A stretch of 64,000 bases of DNA from Cyclospora cayetanensis (Eukaryota; Apicomplexa; Conoidasida; Eucoccidiorida; Eimeriidae), in contig NW_020312102.1 in NCBI RefSeq assembly GCF_002999335.1, forward strand, positions 1-64,000, written 5' to 3'. This document shows positions 1 to 13,000 of this stretch, one piece after another. A program made the position numbers and the translations under genes. Positions within the stretch are counted from its first letter, which is position 1; the number at the start of each line of letters is the position of its first letter. The notes under the pieces are model-generated. The model had not been told where the DNA came from. It was given only the letters and a program-made list of their open reading frames with translations, and did no database searches.

Positions 1-3000
1 GGTGAGCAGGGGAGAGTCGATGCCTCAAAACTGTGTGAGTCAGGGCCTTCATGCGAGCGGCTCCGCAGAGAATTAAGAAGAGACGCTTCTGAGCACGTAG
101 TCCATTTCTTTGGCTGTGGAACTGGTTCTATATTTGCATTTAGACTGAAGTCAAGTCGACACAAAGCAGAAACGGGCATATATCAAGAAGTTCGCTGATA
201 TTCTCAATAATACTGAAGTGCTAGCAGGCCTTCCCATCTGCAAGTCATCCTGGGCACCGTATTGAGCTAATCGTCAGGTCAACGCCAAACTAAGTTTCGT
301 GTTAGCGGACACCTTCACAGTCTGAAGAAAAGACAGAGCAGCAGGCGATTGATTTGCGGAGAAGGCAAAGTGCAGAAATCGACCAGTGCCTTTGAGCATA
401 TCCCGGTGTTGGTTCTGGAAAGGGTGGATGCTGGCGTGTGTGCTTCAATTTGAAACCCTCAACAAGCTCACTACAAAGCAGAAGCTCTCGATGCCTCATA
501 TTGGCAAATTACGGGGCAAACTACACGGGTCAACAGTGAACTCGGCATTAGACCTTTCGGACGCTCTCTTGCAGAAATGGATTAAGCCAGGTAATAGGCA
601 GGAAGCGGCGTTCCATTGTTGCCCTGGCGAATCCGAATATACTTGTATGGCGCTAGTGCTTTTTAGCGCTCCAGCTAAGCTGCGACCACAAGCCAATTAG
701 GATATTTTCGAGGCTAGCAAGGAAGTGTATGTGGCCTTCTACACGAAGGACGCCTCGAGTTTTTTTCTCAAGAACACGTACAACACCTGCAGCATGCATA
801 TCAGCTTTCGACGACCATCAACGGTATGTAAAGGCAAGCGAGTGTTCTCCTTTGATGATACCATTTGCATTTTCTGGGCGTCCATACTTCGGCTGCATAA
901 ATTGAGCCAGATACAGCAAAGTTGAAGCAATTGCGCGGCCTGTGCCTCTGAGCATCAGCAAGGCTGTTGTAAAGTTCTACGGAACTGCACCTTATCATCT
1001 GAATTATTCTCTGAGTTTGCTCGGATGGCTGATCCTCAGGCTGCTGCAATCCAAAAAGTGCGGTGTGTGACCCGGATAAAGGAGGCTCATATAGCAGCAA
1101 GGAGCATCATCGGCCACCTCGCGATCCCTCCGCTATTCGCGCTAGCTGATTATGAGCGTCATCGTCTAATTAGCCAATGCCTGTGACGTAGCAGTGGGTG
1201 CTCTTCTGTCCTACGGCATCTACGAAACTTCAAGTTATTGCGTGGTATTCTCACCGAATTACCGAGACTGAAGAGCCGTACCCAGTGCGGGAAGAAACAT
1301 CCTATATAGTGTGATGAAGCTCCCACAATGCAGATACTATTCACATGGGCGTCGGTCCACTCTTCAAACATACTAGCACCCTTTATTGCATCTAACAAAG
1401 AGTGTTCAAGACTTTGCTAGCTCTACAGTTGTTTGGTGCTTGGGGGCCACTTGCAATGACAAATATGGGAACATACCAGCCTGGTCGCCGACGTGCTCTC
1501 GCGACACATCAACGGTTAATTGAGAAGCGCAGTCACTCGTTTCTGTGATGAGATACGGCTTCTACCGTAGTTGCGTGCGTCTTAGGCTTTTGATATACAA
1601 GCGTCTGCTTCTACTGCCAAGGAAAGAATGCAAAAAGGGTGAAGCACCCACCCGTTAGAGATGGCCCGCTGGGGCTCATAAAACGGGTCGACTCGGTCGC
1701 TTGTAGACCTCAATTTGGCTCCTCACTGCTGTTTTGTGCAGAGCACATGAATGTTATCTTTCAAACGGTGGTGGAACTCATATCGCAATAAAAAAGAACT
1801 CAAATGGTTCCTTTGGTAGCCTGGAGTTCGTCCCTCCGATAAATAATATGCTTTGTCCTGCCAAAAACGTCAGCAGCTGAAGCCGACCAATCCTTCGACA
1901 CCGGCTTTTTGCAAGTGTTTCGGCTGCTGAAAGAAGTTGGACCAATCTAAACATGGACTTTATCGTTCGAGTACTGGAGGCCAACGGTTATGAAGGCAGC
2001 CACGTTCTTGTCGACATACTCAGCAAAAATGCCCATTCTATCCGACTTCAAAGCTCAGTCACGGCTCAAAACGTTGCCTCACTATTTATAGCTCATCTCT
2101 GGTATTTCTAGAGACTTCTTGAGAGTGTCTCTACGAATAGGGATTCGAACTTCGTTGGTGCGTCCTGGAGTACCTTTGTGACCCACCTACACATGGGTCA
2201 CCAGTGGCACCGCAAAAAAGCGCGAGACAGATGGAAGGACAGAGTGCATCAGGTGCGCTCTTTTGCAGTATTTGCGACTACTTGCTCACCGAAACCAGTT
2301 TGTTTGGCTCGATATGCTTTTTTGTACTAGTTGAGCAAGCTTTTGTCCGTTGCTTCCCCGCATCGCTTTTCCACACTGAGGAGCCCCTCTCCAAACCGGG
2401 TTTGTGCCTGGTCGTCGGGGTCAGTAGCCACTCTAAGGAGCAGAAGAACTACAAAAACAGCTAGCTAGTGCACTCTACTGCATGCTCAAAGCTCATGAGA
2501 GACATAAATGCAGCTACGATAGGCGACAATCTGTTGTGTGTTTCAAGGCTGGATACTTGGTTCTGGTATACAGGCAGACTATGCAATGTGCATCAGAGTG
2601 TCAGCAGACGAGATAGCATGCATCCAGGTGACCAGAACTATTCGCCATTCTCTCAAGAATTAATGCTCCTTCTTAGTGTATGCACTTTCCTGAAAGTTGG
2701 AGATGGCACAAAACTACCACTTTTGGCTTCCTGAAGAAGTATCGAATATCCCCGAGCCGTTCGCAGGCCTTGCCGCGCAGTCAAGAGTCATGGGTAGAGG
2801 CGGAGGATCAGCCTGGAGCTGTAAAGGTGCGACACATTTAATAGGAAAATTATACGTAAATGGGATGGCGAAAGCCAATCTCAGTTGTTGATGGGGGAGC
2901 AGCCCCGTGCACTTTTGCCTGCCAGAGGATTTGCGTCTTTGTGTGGTTCCCACCACTCGTCGCCAAAGATGTTGTTCGTCACGTTCATTGATAAATGTTC

Positions 3001-3239
3001 TTTCCCAGCGTATGAAATGCCCGGACTAGGTACCTTCATCCATGGATTCGCCTTAAATGTTCTTTGTTATTATTGTTGCGGTGTGTTCTCTACTCAGATT
3101 CGTAGACAGATGCTCTCACCTGTGTGGTCTCTACGTCCTTCCTTTTGCCCCTTAAGGTGTTGGAAAAACTAAACACGCTGCACGCATTGGCTGTATTCTC
3201 ACTCAGGGACTCCTCTATAAGCAGCGCACCAACTGATAA

Positions 3240-3440
3240 ACGAGTTTGTTTTGACTCTGTATATTTTGTTCTTGCTTGTTGGATAGTGTATGTTTCTTTT
3301 CTCCCGTCTTTTCCTTTGTTACTGGTTGATGCCCCCTTGCTTATCTCATTTAAACTGTGTTCTGTTCTTCTGTCTGTTTGGAAAGTGGCGATAAGGTGGG
3401 AACTGTTTCAGTGCCCTCTACGTGGCTGCTCTAGACAAAC
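3240..3440 (+). repeat. Dispersed repeat, copy 1
   Basis: This stretch resembles plus-strand 34,990-35,230 and minus-strand 40,690-40,840. The best-matching core contains GTGGCGATAAGGTGGGAACT here, GTAGCGATAAAGCGGGAAAT at about 35,146 and GTGGCGATCAGGCGAAAACT on the minus strand near 40,750. It is preceded by a shared TTGATGC...TCTCATTT block in copies 1 and 3. All copies lack an open frame, so this is an old interspersed element of unknown class. Confidence 0.45.
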
Positions 3441-3812
3441 GGAATGGAATACGAGGGTGTGTGTTCTGAAGTAGGGGGTGAAGACGCGCCGAGACAAGCT
3501 ACAATAACACATTTTCTACCACACTTATTGCATTTAAGTCAGAATTAGTAAGGACTTAATCAGTTGGTTTGTCTGTTTTGTATCTTACAATTGCTGAGAA
3601 CTGTTTTCTCGATACAACAAGACGAAATGCTGCTTGCGTCTGCGCTGGATGCTTTTTGTAATGAACTATGAATTCTTGGATCGCGTAGAGGATGCAGCTA
3701 CGTGCACCCCTGCTGTCCCTTTCCATGACTGTCGGGACGCCTGAGGAACGCGTTCAAGCAAAGGAGAAAATTTTTCTAAAAGCACTAAAAAGTATTTCAG
3801 GTTAGTATTGAG

Positions 3813-3853
3813 TCTGCGGCTCAGTGTCTCTTTGTGAGACACTCAGCCGCAGA
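3813..3853. other. Long hairpin (18-bp stem, 5-nt loop)
   Basis: The left arm TCTGCGGCTCAGTGTCTC and right arm GAGACACTCAGCCGCAGA are complementary except for one central C/C-type mismatch. They are separated by TTTGT. No coding context was seen. It could be a transcribed structured RNA, the end of a mobile element, or a simple palindrome. Confidence 0.7.
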
Positions 3854-5174
3854 TTGATAGTTACGTCGCTACAGTGCGGTATCGCGTTCACATATTTTGA
3901 CCTCTCTCATCATGCCAGAGATCTCTTGGCTGAGGCTAACGAGTGGGCTTAGCTCTTTAGACAGCTTGCTGGATAGATTTACATTTAGTTGGTGCATCGG
4001 AGTTGGGCATACGAGTCTCCGGATAGAAACAATAGAAAGAGTGACACAACTTGAGCCGACAGGGCACATCCGGTTGAATCATAAGCATAAAGGCTCCACG
4101 CTGCCATTCACATACTAAACAGGATATTCAGTTCAATCTATGCAGAACAACGAGCCATCATACCTTTATCAAAATGCTTTTGCACTACTTCCTCTACAAA
4201 ATTACTGGTTGGTGCCACCGTATTTATGGCCTTTAAGCTCATGAAGCACAGAATAAAGAGCGCATGCTAGTTTTATACTTTGATATACAGCGGAAGTTTG
4301 ACTAAAATGATTTGCCCATTGAGAGAAGGTAAAACGAGTGACGGGACGATGGAATGGTACCGAGCACCAAGGCAATACGAAACACACTATTGGTATGTTC
4401 AAAAACAAATTCTGCTCCTTACCATGCATTATGCCTGTGAAAGCGTTTTGAAGCAAAAAACAGGGTATTTCCCGTGTACCTTTACATCCATGCGCTGGTT
4501 CTGTAGGATTTGGGTGGTTCCCCTCTACGTCCGCTCAGTAGTGCAGCGATCCCCAAGAGCATTGGTGAAAATGCTCACTTCAGCAAGAAATGCAATAGGT
4601 GAATAATGACCGACTTGTATTTATTTTGTCTTCCCAGGTTCATGGAGCTTGGAATATTGTGGAAACGTTGGTTTCCTGTGGCATCCTACCGCGAAAAGCA
4701 GTGCGCCCGTTTGCTCTGCAAAACGGGCAGGATGAACGATCATACACTCATTACTTCTAATAACAGTTTCCTGTTGCTGAAATTAATCGGATTATCTTCA
4801 TCTGGCTCACAATGGCTCTTTTCGAGATATTTCTTTCAAAGTTGTCGAATGCCCATCTTGTCTCGACCGTGAACGAAGTAACAGATCTGCGACCTTTGGG
4901 AGTCTCAGAGGGGCTGCTCCTATCACTAGGCGTACTGCATTCCAACCATAAAACTTCTTTTCCAGGGAAACCCCGTGTGAGATGTCGTCAAGGGTACCCC
5001 GTTACCCGCGTGATTGCCGTGTTGTTCGGTGTGCCTGCAGTGCTATACATGGTGATGCTAAGTGCCCACAAGTCGCGTCCGTCCTATGGCTCTCAGTAAA
5101 ACCTCTCAAACCTTTTTTTCGCCGCGGGAAGGCCTGTCTGTGAAGCCGGTCCCGAAGCTGCCGTGTAGCACACA

Positions 5175-7253
5175 TTGGTGAGCGCGGCTAGCGGGACAAG
5201 CGCACTCCTGTCGAAGCAAAAGAGCGCTTTAAGTCTGAATACTACTGATCCCGCTGCCCTCACGCTCAATAAGAGAAAAATGGTAGTCAACGCTATCGAG
5301 GAAATCCAAGTTGCACAGCATACGGTCAAGGGTTCTGGGAAGATAGTTAGGCTTCCTTGCAGCTGCGGACTGACTTAAAGGCTGCTACTGTAGCTCACAC
5401 AGCATCACATTTTGAAGCATAAGGTGTCTTGGTGGCTGCAGAGAGCGCTGCTTGATCTGATGAATGGTACCAAGACGTACAATGCTGCCGTTGGTCATTT
5501 GCAAGGCTTAGAATGATCCGATGCACAGTTGAAGGAAGCGCTATTATTACTAGCAAATGCACATAGCGCTATCACTGGAGGTGCTTTGGCCCTCCCTACG
5601 GCCAAGCGGGTCCTCGGCCCAAGAAGTGACTTCCCATATCAGTCAACCGTTGTACAGTAAGCAAAGATCCTCCAGTATTGCCTCTATACTATGCAAGACT
5701 TGAACGCAGCCTCGGAAATACAGACTAACTCGCGGGGCGTTGATGAAGCCAGCGCCCTACTGACCAATGCAAATACCCTGGTTCTCATGCTGAATGCGTA
5801 TGGAATGACAGAGGAATCAGCACATCTGGAGGCAGCAAAACAAGACCTCCAAAAGGCATGTGATGCAAAGTGTGGCTCCTCTGCAGCTGCCGAAGCTGGT
5901 ACTCAGAGCTCTTCATCCCCGCCACTGCTGGTGGAAAAGAGCCTTTCACAAAAAGGGAAAGCTGCCTGTTTCTTGGGTCAGAGTGGAGTCAGAGCCTGGC
6001 ACGTTGAAAGGAACAAAATCGCATGCAACAGCAGACGAACAAAGCAAGTCAGGCACCAAGCCCTAGAGATCAGTGAGCGTGCGCGTGGTGGGAAATCAAT
6101 AGATTGACTTCGGGGGCGCAGGTAAGCGTGGATCGGTCTCAGCACCTCCACGTCTCCCCCTTCCAACAGCGACTGCACCCAGTCTCAGAGTCGCTGCAGG
6201 ACTTTCTCATCTTACTGGCGATGGAGCAGCAGCTGGCCTTTCAGTAGCAAAGCTGCAGAAGTTGCAGGATATGACTCCCAAACTTTTATCGTCATTGCTT
6301 GTCGTAAGGCGGGATGTACAGATTGTGTTGCAGGGGCCTCTGCAAAGTAAGGAGGCCCTTGAGGGTCCACTGTTGAGGGCCTTACCCGTTTTAAAGGCAG
6401 CAGCACGATTCGCTTCTCTACATCAGCTGCCTCCGCAGTTACAAGCGACTTTCCAAATGGTGCAAAAGGAATGCTCACAACTAATAAAGCAGTTTCTGAA
6501 TAAGATTACCACCATGTGGGTAAAAGAAGCACGGACTCTGCAAAAGGAGCTGCGAGGCGCCATGGCGGCATTGAAGGTGGCACAGAGGTGGGCACCAGGT
6601 TCATCGAGTGTTGCGCTGCAGGTAAATGTTCTCCTCTCTGCTGTCACAGAGTGTCAAAACAAGGCAAAAGCTGCATTGCTGCTTTTGGATTCACTGCCTA
6701 AAGGACTTTAATCTGGACTCGAATCCAAAGAGCTTGTAAAAACCACCAACAAGCTCCACAAAGCGCTAGAGAATGGTCTAGCACAGGCTAGATTGGGGGC
6801 GTCACAATGCACAGACAGGTAGACTGGCTGGTTGCATAGGCACGAAACAAGTTGCAGCTGCATCTAGATCAGCAGGACATGGTACAGCAACAAGTTGTTC
6901 AGATGCAGCAGTGGATTGCCAGTCACCCACCTCATATTCAGGAAAAGATTAAGCTCTCGCAGCACATGGAAACTATAGAAACACTGCTATCGGAACTACA
7001 GCTCGAAACCAACTTGCAGCATGCGCTATATTATCTCAAGATCATCAGAGAGCAAGCCGCTAAAGTGTGGCAAAGTCTATACGACATTTTTGGCAACACG
7101 CTTCCACTTGTGAACTTCCAAGAGGAGCTTTGTGCGGCACAAATTATTCTGGAAAAAATTGGGGCGTACCACCAGTTCATGCAGCAGTTCAGCGGGAGTC
7201 TCCGAGAGGCTATGGTGCAGCCATTCCTGCATCTTGATGGCAGCGAGGCTTGA
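5175..7253 (+). pseudogene. Broken Ala/Leu/Gln-rich helical protein locus
   Basis: Plus-strand reading frames encode continuous amphipathic, helix-favouring sequence: blocks at about 5230-5375, 5461-5960, 6220-6815 and 6852-7253. They are interrupted. In one frame a TGA at 5514-5516 and a TAA at 5658-5660 interrupt otherwise coherent helical sequence. In the next block TAA at 6709 is followed in frame by more helical sequence up to a TAG near 6819. The last block contains AAKVWQSLYDIFG, resembling RVAKVWTQSLDEAIG in the locus at 36.3-39.2 kb, so the two are probably relatives. No known domain was recognised. Some apparent stops sit next to GTAAGC-like sequence, so part of the fragmentation could be introns. 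A pseudogene is the simpler reading, but an intron-rich lineage-specific gene is not excluded. Confidence 0.4.
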
Positions 7254-10058
7254 ACTGAGAAATGCAAGAAATACGCGGAACGAGGAGCAGGAAGGAAGGG
7301 GAGAAGCCTTTTGATCAACAAAAGAGGGCATGGGGTGCGGTTGCGGGCTCAAAGCAGAAGAGCAATGAAATATCATTTGTTTATCCTGAACCTAGTCAAG
7401 ACATAAAAGCATGTGTATATATGTGTGTGCATGTATGTGTGCGGGGGTGGGGGTGGGGGCTGAGAACAAGGTGGAAATCAAGAGAAATGAAACAGCTGAG
7501 AATGCAGAACAACGAAGATTGTGTGTTTCTTGAAGTGATATGTTTCTTGATGGGTTCCGTTCCATAAATTAGCTTTAAAAAATTGTTGTATTCAGCTGCG
7601 CCTACTTCCATGTTATATGCTTGTCCTCGTTATCTGCCGGAGTACCTGGATACAAGAAAGGTGGGTTCAATGTATGGGAAATCAGATCTCTTTGCCGTCG
7701 TAGCGGTACTGATTGTGATTCCGTAACCATGTATTCCTTATCCTCGGCTGTACTTATTCTTGGCGCAATGGAGACACAAGTGGTTTACTATTCACTAAGC
7801 CACTAGAAGTTATACTTAGTAACTGTATTCCGTCCAACGTATACCGTGCCACTCAGCAACTGTCGTATGAACCAAACGATTTGCCCTGTGTTCCAAAGAA
7901 CCATTTTCTTAAAATGGTCGTGTGTGAATAACTGGCATTAGTACAATGCCGCGATTCCTTTTCCCATTATGCAGCGCTGTGCAGATCACTGTACTCTTGT
8001 GCAGTAGCGACTGTTATTCACCCCGTAATTCTTCGTTTTGTCTGCTTGTATCCCAGTCAGCTTTGTCAGGGGGACGGACCGGGACAATGTGGAACCATTG
8101 CAAGTTCCCTTGCTAGAGCTCTCTCTATGTGTGATTTAAAGAAATCGCGTAGCAGTCCATCAAAGCAGCATGACAAGCACGCAATATGCATTAGGTGATC
8201 CATACGGAAAAGGCAACATTCATAGCATTTACAAGTTGTTTGAAAGATCTCCACATTGAAAGAGTTTTGACTGCACCTAAGGCGAATGCCCCTTATCGAA
8301 CGTAGAAAATAAGCTAACGCGCCTATACCATCCCTGCAGAGGGGGAGAGAGGGGAGTATTACTTGGGATGCGCCGGGAAATATGCCAAGAGATTCAGATG
8401 ATCGGCAGGCCTTATGAAGGTCCACGGGTCAATTGCGAGAAAGAGGCACGTTAGTTGCACGAAATCCCCGCAGTGATAGATACAAGCGCAGGGAAATGCA
8501 TAAACTAGTAAATGGGTGCAAAATGTCAAGGGCAAGAAAATGTGACAACCGGTGAACGAAAGCTATGAAATGGATCCGTTGGAACTTATGGGAGTTTCTT
8601 TTGTGCTGCCACCCTATCTATAGAAGCCCGTGGCTCTATAAGCGCTAGACCTAGTGCACACAGAGTGGAATGCTGACCAGCACAATAAGATTCCAGTCAA
8701 ATGAACTGTGGTAGAAAAAAAGTTATACCTGAGGAGTCGAGGGTTCAAGAAGAATCATCCGAGTAAGCCCCCAAGAACCAGTTTGTTCTTCAAACGAAAG
8801 GACAACACTAGCAGTGAAACTCCCAAGCACCTTTCTGTTGATGTTGCTGCCACCATCAGATAGCAAGCCAGAAAACGAGCCATTCTTTCTCCAAGCTACT
8901 CAGTTGCTTCGTTGCTTTGCTCTTCAATGACAGGCAACTGTGAATTAGGCTTCGGAAAAAAAGCAGCTTTATTACTAGTGCACTTCTGGTCTTCTGCTGT
9001 CTCCCGCTTCCCCTCCAACAGTGATGAAGAAGCCCTTGGGGCAACACAGGTAGGTGATGAAGTGGGCGGAAGCGACAGTGAACCCGAAACAGAAGAAGTT
9101 ACTGCAGAAGTATTGGGGGCTAGAGGCAAAGTGAGGACGGGGGCTGTCCAATTTGTGTGGTACCCCGTTTCATACAAGAGAGAAATGCAGGACGAGAGGC
9201 TCCCATCCTTCTTCATCTCCAAATATTTCCTGAGAGACAAGCATCGATTGCTACTTCAATGGGCAAAAGACATTCTGTGCGCGTGCAGACTCATATAAGC
9301 TGCACGCACATGTCTAGCAAAGGCAGTATGCTTCTTAATGTTCCCCCCAACCACATATATGTATATTTATAAGTTGTTTGTACCACGTCACCGTATAATC
9401 GCGTCGAAATACATGCGACGAGAAACGGTAACACACGGACGCGTTCCATATATCTACGTACTTAGAAGAACAAGTACAAACTCTTCATCTTGTGCAAGAG
9501 CACTATGTATACATACAGTTACACATAGTTATATACATGTACATACTTATATCCCCATGAATCTGTGCACACATACAGTCCATGGGGCATCACTGGGAGA
9601 GTCGCAATAGGTGCAAGATGAAACGTGTGTATGTACTACATCATGGAATCGGATCACTGGCGAACAAGAAAAGACAGACACAGAGGAACTACTTGATGAT
9701 GGAAGCGGCTCTTCTTGGCCTGGAGAGGAGTAAAAGAAGCAAGAAAACGAGCACTAAGCTGGGGTTTGCATTGCTTCAACACAGCGGCGGCTGGTGCGAC
9801 AGCGCGGGTAAAAAAGCAGGAACCATGCGAAATGAGGCGTTGTATTCATCGAAGCCGTAAGCAAAAGAAAATAACACACAGATACACAAAGCAACGCAAA
9901 AGTTTGAGCAAACGGCAGCACGTACCACCCGCAAATACAAGTATACACTGCAGCGAAACGAACTAGGAGAAGGAAGAGACATTCCGCTGCCCGTGCTCGG
10001 GGGAAAATCGAACATGTCCATATGCGCGAATGAACACTGAACCTCGTTAGTTGGAGGG
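7254..10058. other. Intergenic, no gene recognised
   Basis: This is the downstream flank of PAN2 (minus strand). It holds CA/TG-type simple repeat near 7410-7460 and TATA/ACATA-rich sequence at about 9340-9560. An ORF at 8912-9298 (plus, 128 codons) has an acidic stretch NSDEEALGATQVGDEVGG, but no start context or family was recognised and the opposite strand is also open. It is not called as a gene. Confidence 0.4.
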
Positions 10059-13000
10059 TCAGAGGGGGGAGAGAATGAAGCTCAAAAGATGTAAGACAGA
10101 AACGAACTTGTAAAGCCTCAGGGCTGTTTGCGCGTCTTCGATCGAGTCGTGGGTTGCCCCCTGGATAGACTGCTGGAGGACCAGCGCCGCGAGGAACTTC
10201 AGCGAGAGGAATCGCTTGCCGGGTAGCCGGTAGAGCTCAACAGTATCAACAACTTGTGAGGAAGGCACGTAAAGGTTGATCACTCGGAAGTCATGTTGCA
10301 GTCCATGGCCGACGAAGCTGGAGGATGACGCAGACAAAACGCATATTTGGAGTGCAGCCTATACTCCCAGTCGTATATGAGCATTTAGGGCATATATAGG
10401 ACAAAATCGGGAGCAATAACGCATCCAAAACAGAGAGCCAAGCAAAATCAGACTTCAGCTGAGAATGCCACTGCAGTCGCACTTTGAGAAACGTTAGGGA
10501 GAGCTAGCACATACACCCCGCAGCCAAATGCCACACACGCTTAGCGGCAGACGCAAAAGAAGACAAAGACCAGAGATTTCTACAGACACAAAACTGTGCA
10601 GCAAGGAGGAAGCCGTGGAAGGACGAAACACAAGGAGAGAAGCATTTCACGGAGAACAAAGACACCCAGCTACTTCTTCCCAATGGCGCAAACAAACTCT
10701 CGATCGCGTCTGTCTGAAGGTGAATGTAACGCAGGAGACCGACATGCAGCCGGAGTCAATCAAATAGCGCAGCTTTTGCAGGACAGCTTTGCGCGTAGTA
10801 AGCCAAACCCGCGATTCGTTGGCGTTGAGGTCCTCCAGCCGCAAACCAGAAAATCTGAAAGCCAAGAGAGAAGGCAGAGACGGAGGCTTCTGCTGCCAAT
10901 GAGACGCCGAAGGAGAAATAAGAGGCAACAGGGAAGTGCAGAGGCAGCCAACGCATAGAAATGGGAGAGGGGCAGACATGAAACGAGAGGGGAGAAACGG
11001 GAGAGCAGTCTAAAAGGCATGTGGCCCCACCCCGGCAAATGCACAGAAGAAAGGCAAAGGTAACAGATATCATGCAGACAGACACGGTTCTCTTCTGTCT
11101 CGTCTGCGTGCATATGTTTCAAAAGTGCGAGGAAGCAGGCGTTGTGAACTAGGATTCGGCCAGCGGGCTTGAGGTAGGGGTCATGACGAGCAGCGGCTAG
11201 CCAACCTTGTGAGGCAGTCTTTTGGAGGCCTCTTGAACAGGATGTAATGATCCAGGAAGGGAATTTCTTCGAGATCTCCTTGTCCGCGTACCAGGCTCAC
11301 TCTGCAGACAGGAAAAAGGCCCTCCGAATGTTTTCATCTGGAGTGTCTCGACACCGTGCCAGGACCCGGAGGTGTCGGGTCTCGCCTTCGTACCTGGCGA
11401 GAGCGAACGAAGAACTCTGTAGGATTTGTTTGTGCCCGTCTTCGTCGATTTCCGCCGCCTCTGTCACCTCTGCCACAAACTCCGCGTCCACCGCAACGAC
11501 AAAGCCATCGGAACCCCACCGAAGGCCTTCAAGCCCAAAAGGCACCATGGGTGTTGCCTCCCCCTCCTTTTCTGCAGCATCCCGAAGGCACTGCTCGCGC
11601 CGAACACGGGCGGCCTGCATCTGCAGCAGCTCAGTAGGGGCTGCGCAGACGAGCGCACAAAGAGGCGGAAGCAGGAGCCGTGGCTGCCAGAGGCTACATG
11701 TAGGCCCTAAAGTTAAAGCTCCGTAGACTAGAGAGTGCAGAAACACAGGAGGCGACAGGAGGAGAAGCTCCTCAACACCACCAGCGCCGTCTCGGAGCGT
11801 CTTACTGAGCGTCTGAAACGTGAAAGGCTCCCTGGGGGCTTCAGGGTTGAGAGACAAATTCTGCTCTAACATGAAGGCGTCCAGGGAGATGGGGCAGCCA
11901 GGAACTCGCGGCACAGGAACCAGACGATCCCCTGAGTCTCTTACGAAATCGGGTGGCCTCTGACTCAAAAGCAGCTCCTAATCATGCGCAGATCATTCGA
12001 GAAAACACACAAGACCCTCGACAACCGCGCGCCCTTGGAAAATGCAAATTGCACGCTTCGCGCGGGGTAAGTCGGCCCAGTGTACGTACACCGCGGAACG
12101 GACCAAAGCCGAACTACTACAGGCGGGCCTGTGCGGGCAGGTCCAGTGTATGGGAACGGCTTTTTGCCGTCGTTGCTCCAAAATATTCATTGCGCCTCAT
12201 GAAGTGTGTGTGTGCTGCACTCTCAGGCGCAAAACATGTGTGGTCCTTCCTGCTCACCGGATTGCAAACGGATAGAAACGCAGCATCGCCCTGCTCCGTG
12301 TCTTCTCTCGCGAAACAGAGAAAGGAAGGGTACTTCCACGGAGAAGCGAAGTCTAGCACAGCCCGCGGTCTTGCGTAAGACAGCACAAAGTCATTGATCG
12401 ACACCCAAGGGGAGTCAATCGCCAGTGCATGCGGACGTCCTAGACGAGAGGGGGTTCCCGCCGCAGACTTGCTGCCGACTCCACATACAGGCTCCTCATC
12501 TTCTTGTTGTTGCTGCTGCTCCCCCTCCTCCCCCTGCTCTCTTTGTGCATCCTGGTGCTTCTGCTGATGCTTCTGCTGCTGTTGCTCCGCCATTTCTCGA
12601 GTCCGATAGGCGGCAGGCACCCTGAAGCAGCAGCAGCACACACAAACAATGCAGCAAAACACATAAACAATCCAGCAAAACACACAAACAATGCAGCAGC
12701 ACGTACAAACAATGCAGCAGCACACGCAAGCCTCATGAAACTGCCATGCAGCAGAAATAGTTCCTACCTACCTACCTACACACGAACACAACCTCGGGAA
12801 AAGCCCCTCGCGGCAGCGCGTGCCAATAGGCCTTACCTAACATGCAAGACGAGATGGCAGCCACGATCCTCTCCCGTTGCAGTCTTCGCCGCTTTTTCCG
12901 CATTGGTGGCCTTTGCAAAAGAACGGAAGCTAGGTGTCTTCTGCCCGATGCTCGAGGAACCTCCTGCATCGCCCTGGGTTCCCTCCATGGGACGAACGGC

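Larger units (their letters stand above)
1..5170. other. Feature-poor region, no gene recognised
   Basis: No conserved protein, RNA gene or coding-like stretch was recognised. ORFs here are short, overlap on both strands and lack low-complexity tracts. Two items stand out: a long hairpin at 3813-3853, and a copy of a dispersed repeat around 3240-3440 (both listed separately). The composition is close to AT/GC balanced and lacks the CAG and GGGGCCCC motifs common after 10 kb. Confidence 0.5.

Noticed and set aside
2130..2155. Possible tRNA T-arm (GGGATTCGAACTTCG on the plus strand)
   Set aside because: No matching D-arm, anticodon stem or acceptor stem around it. No tRNA or rRNA was found elsewhere either.
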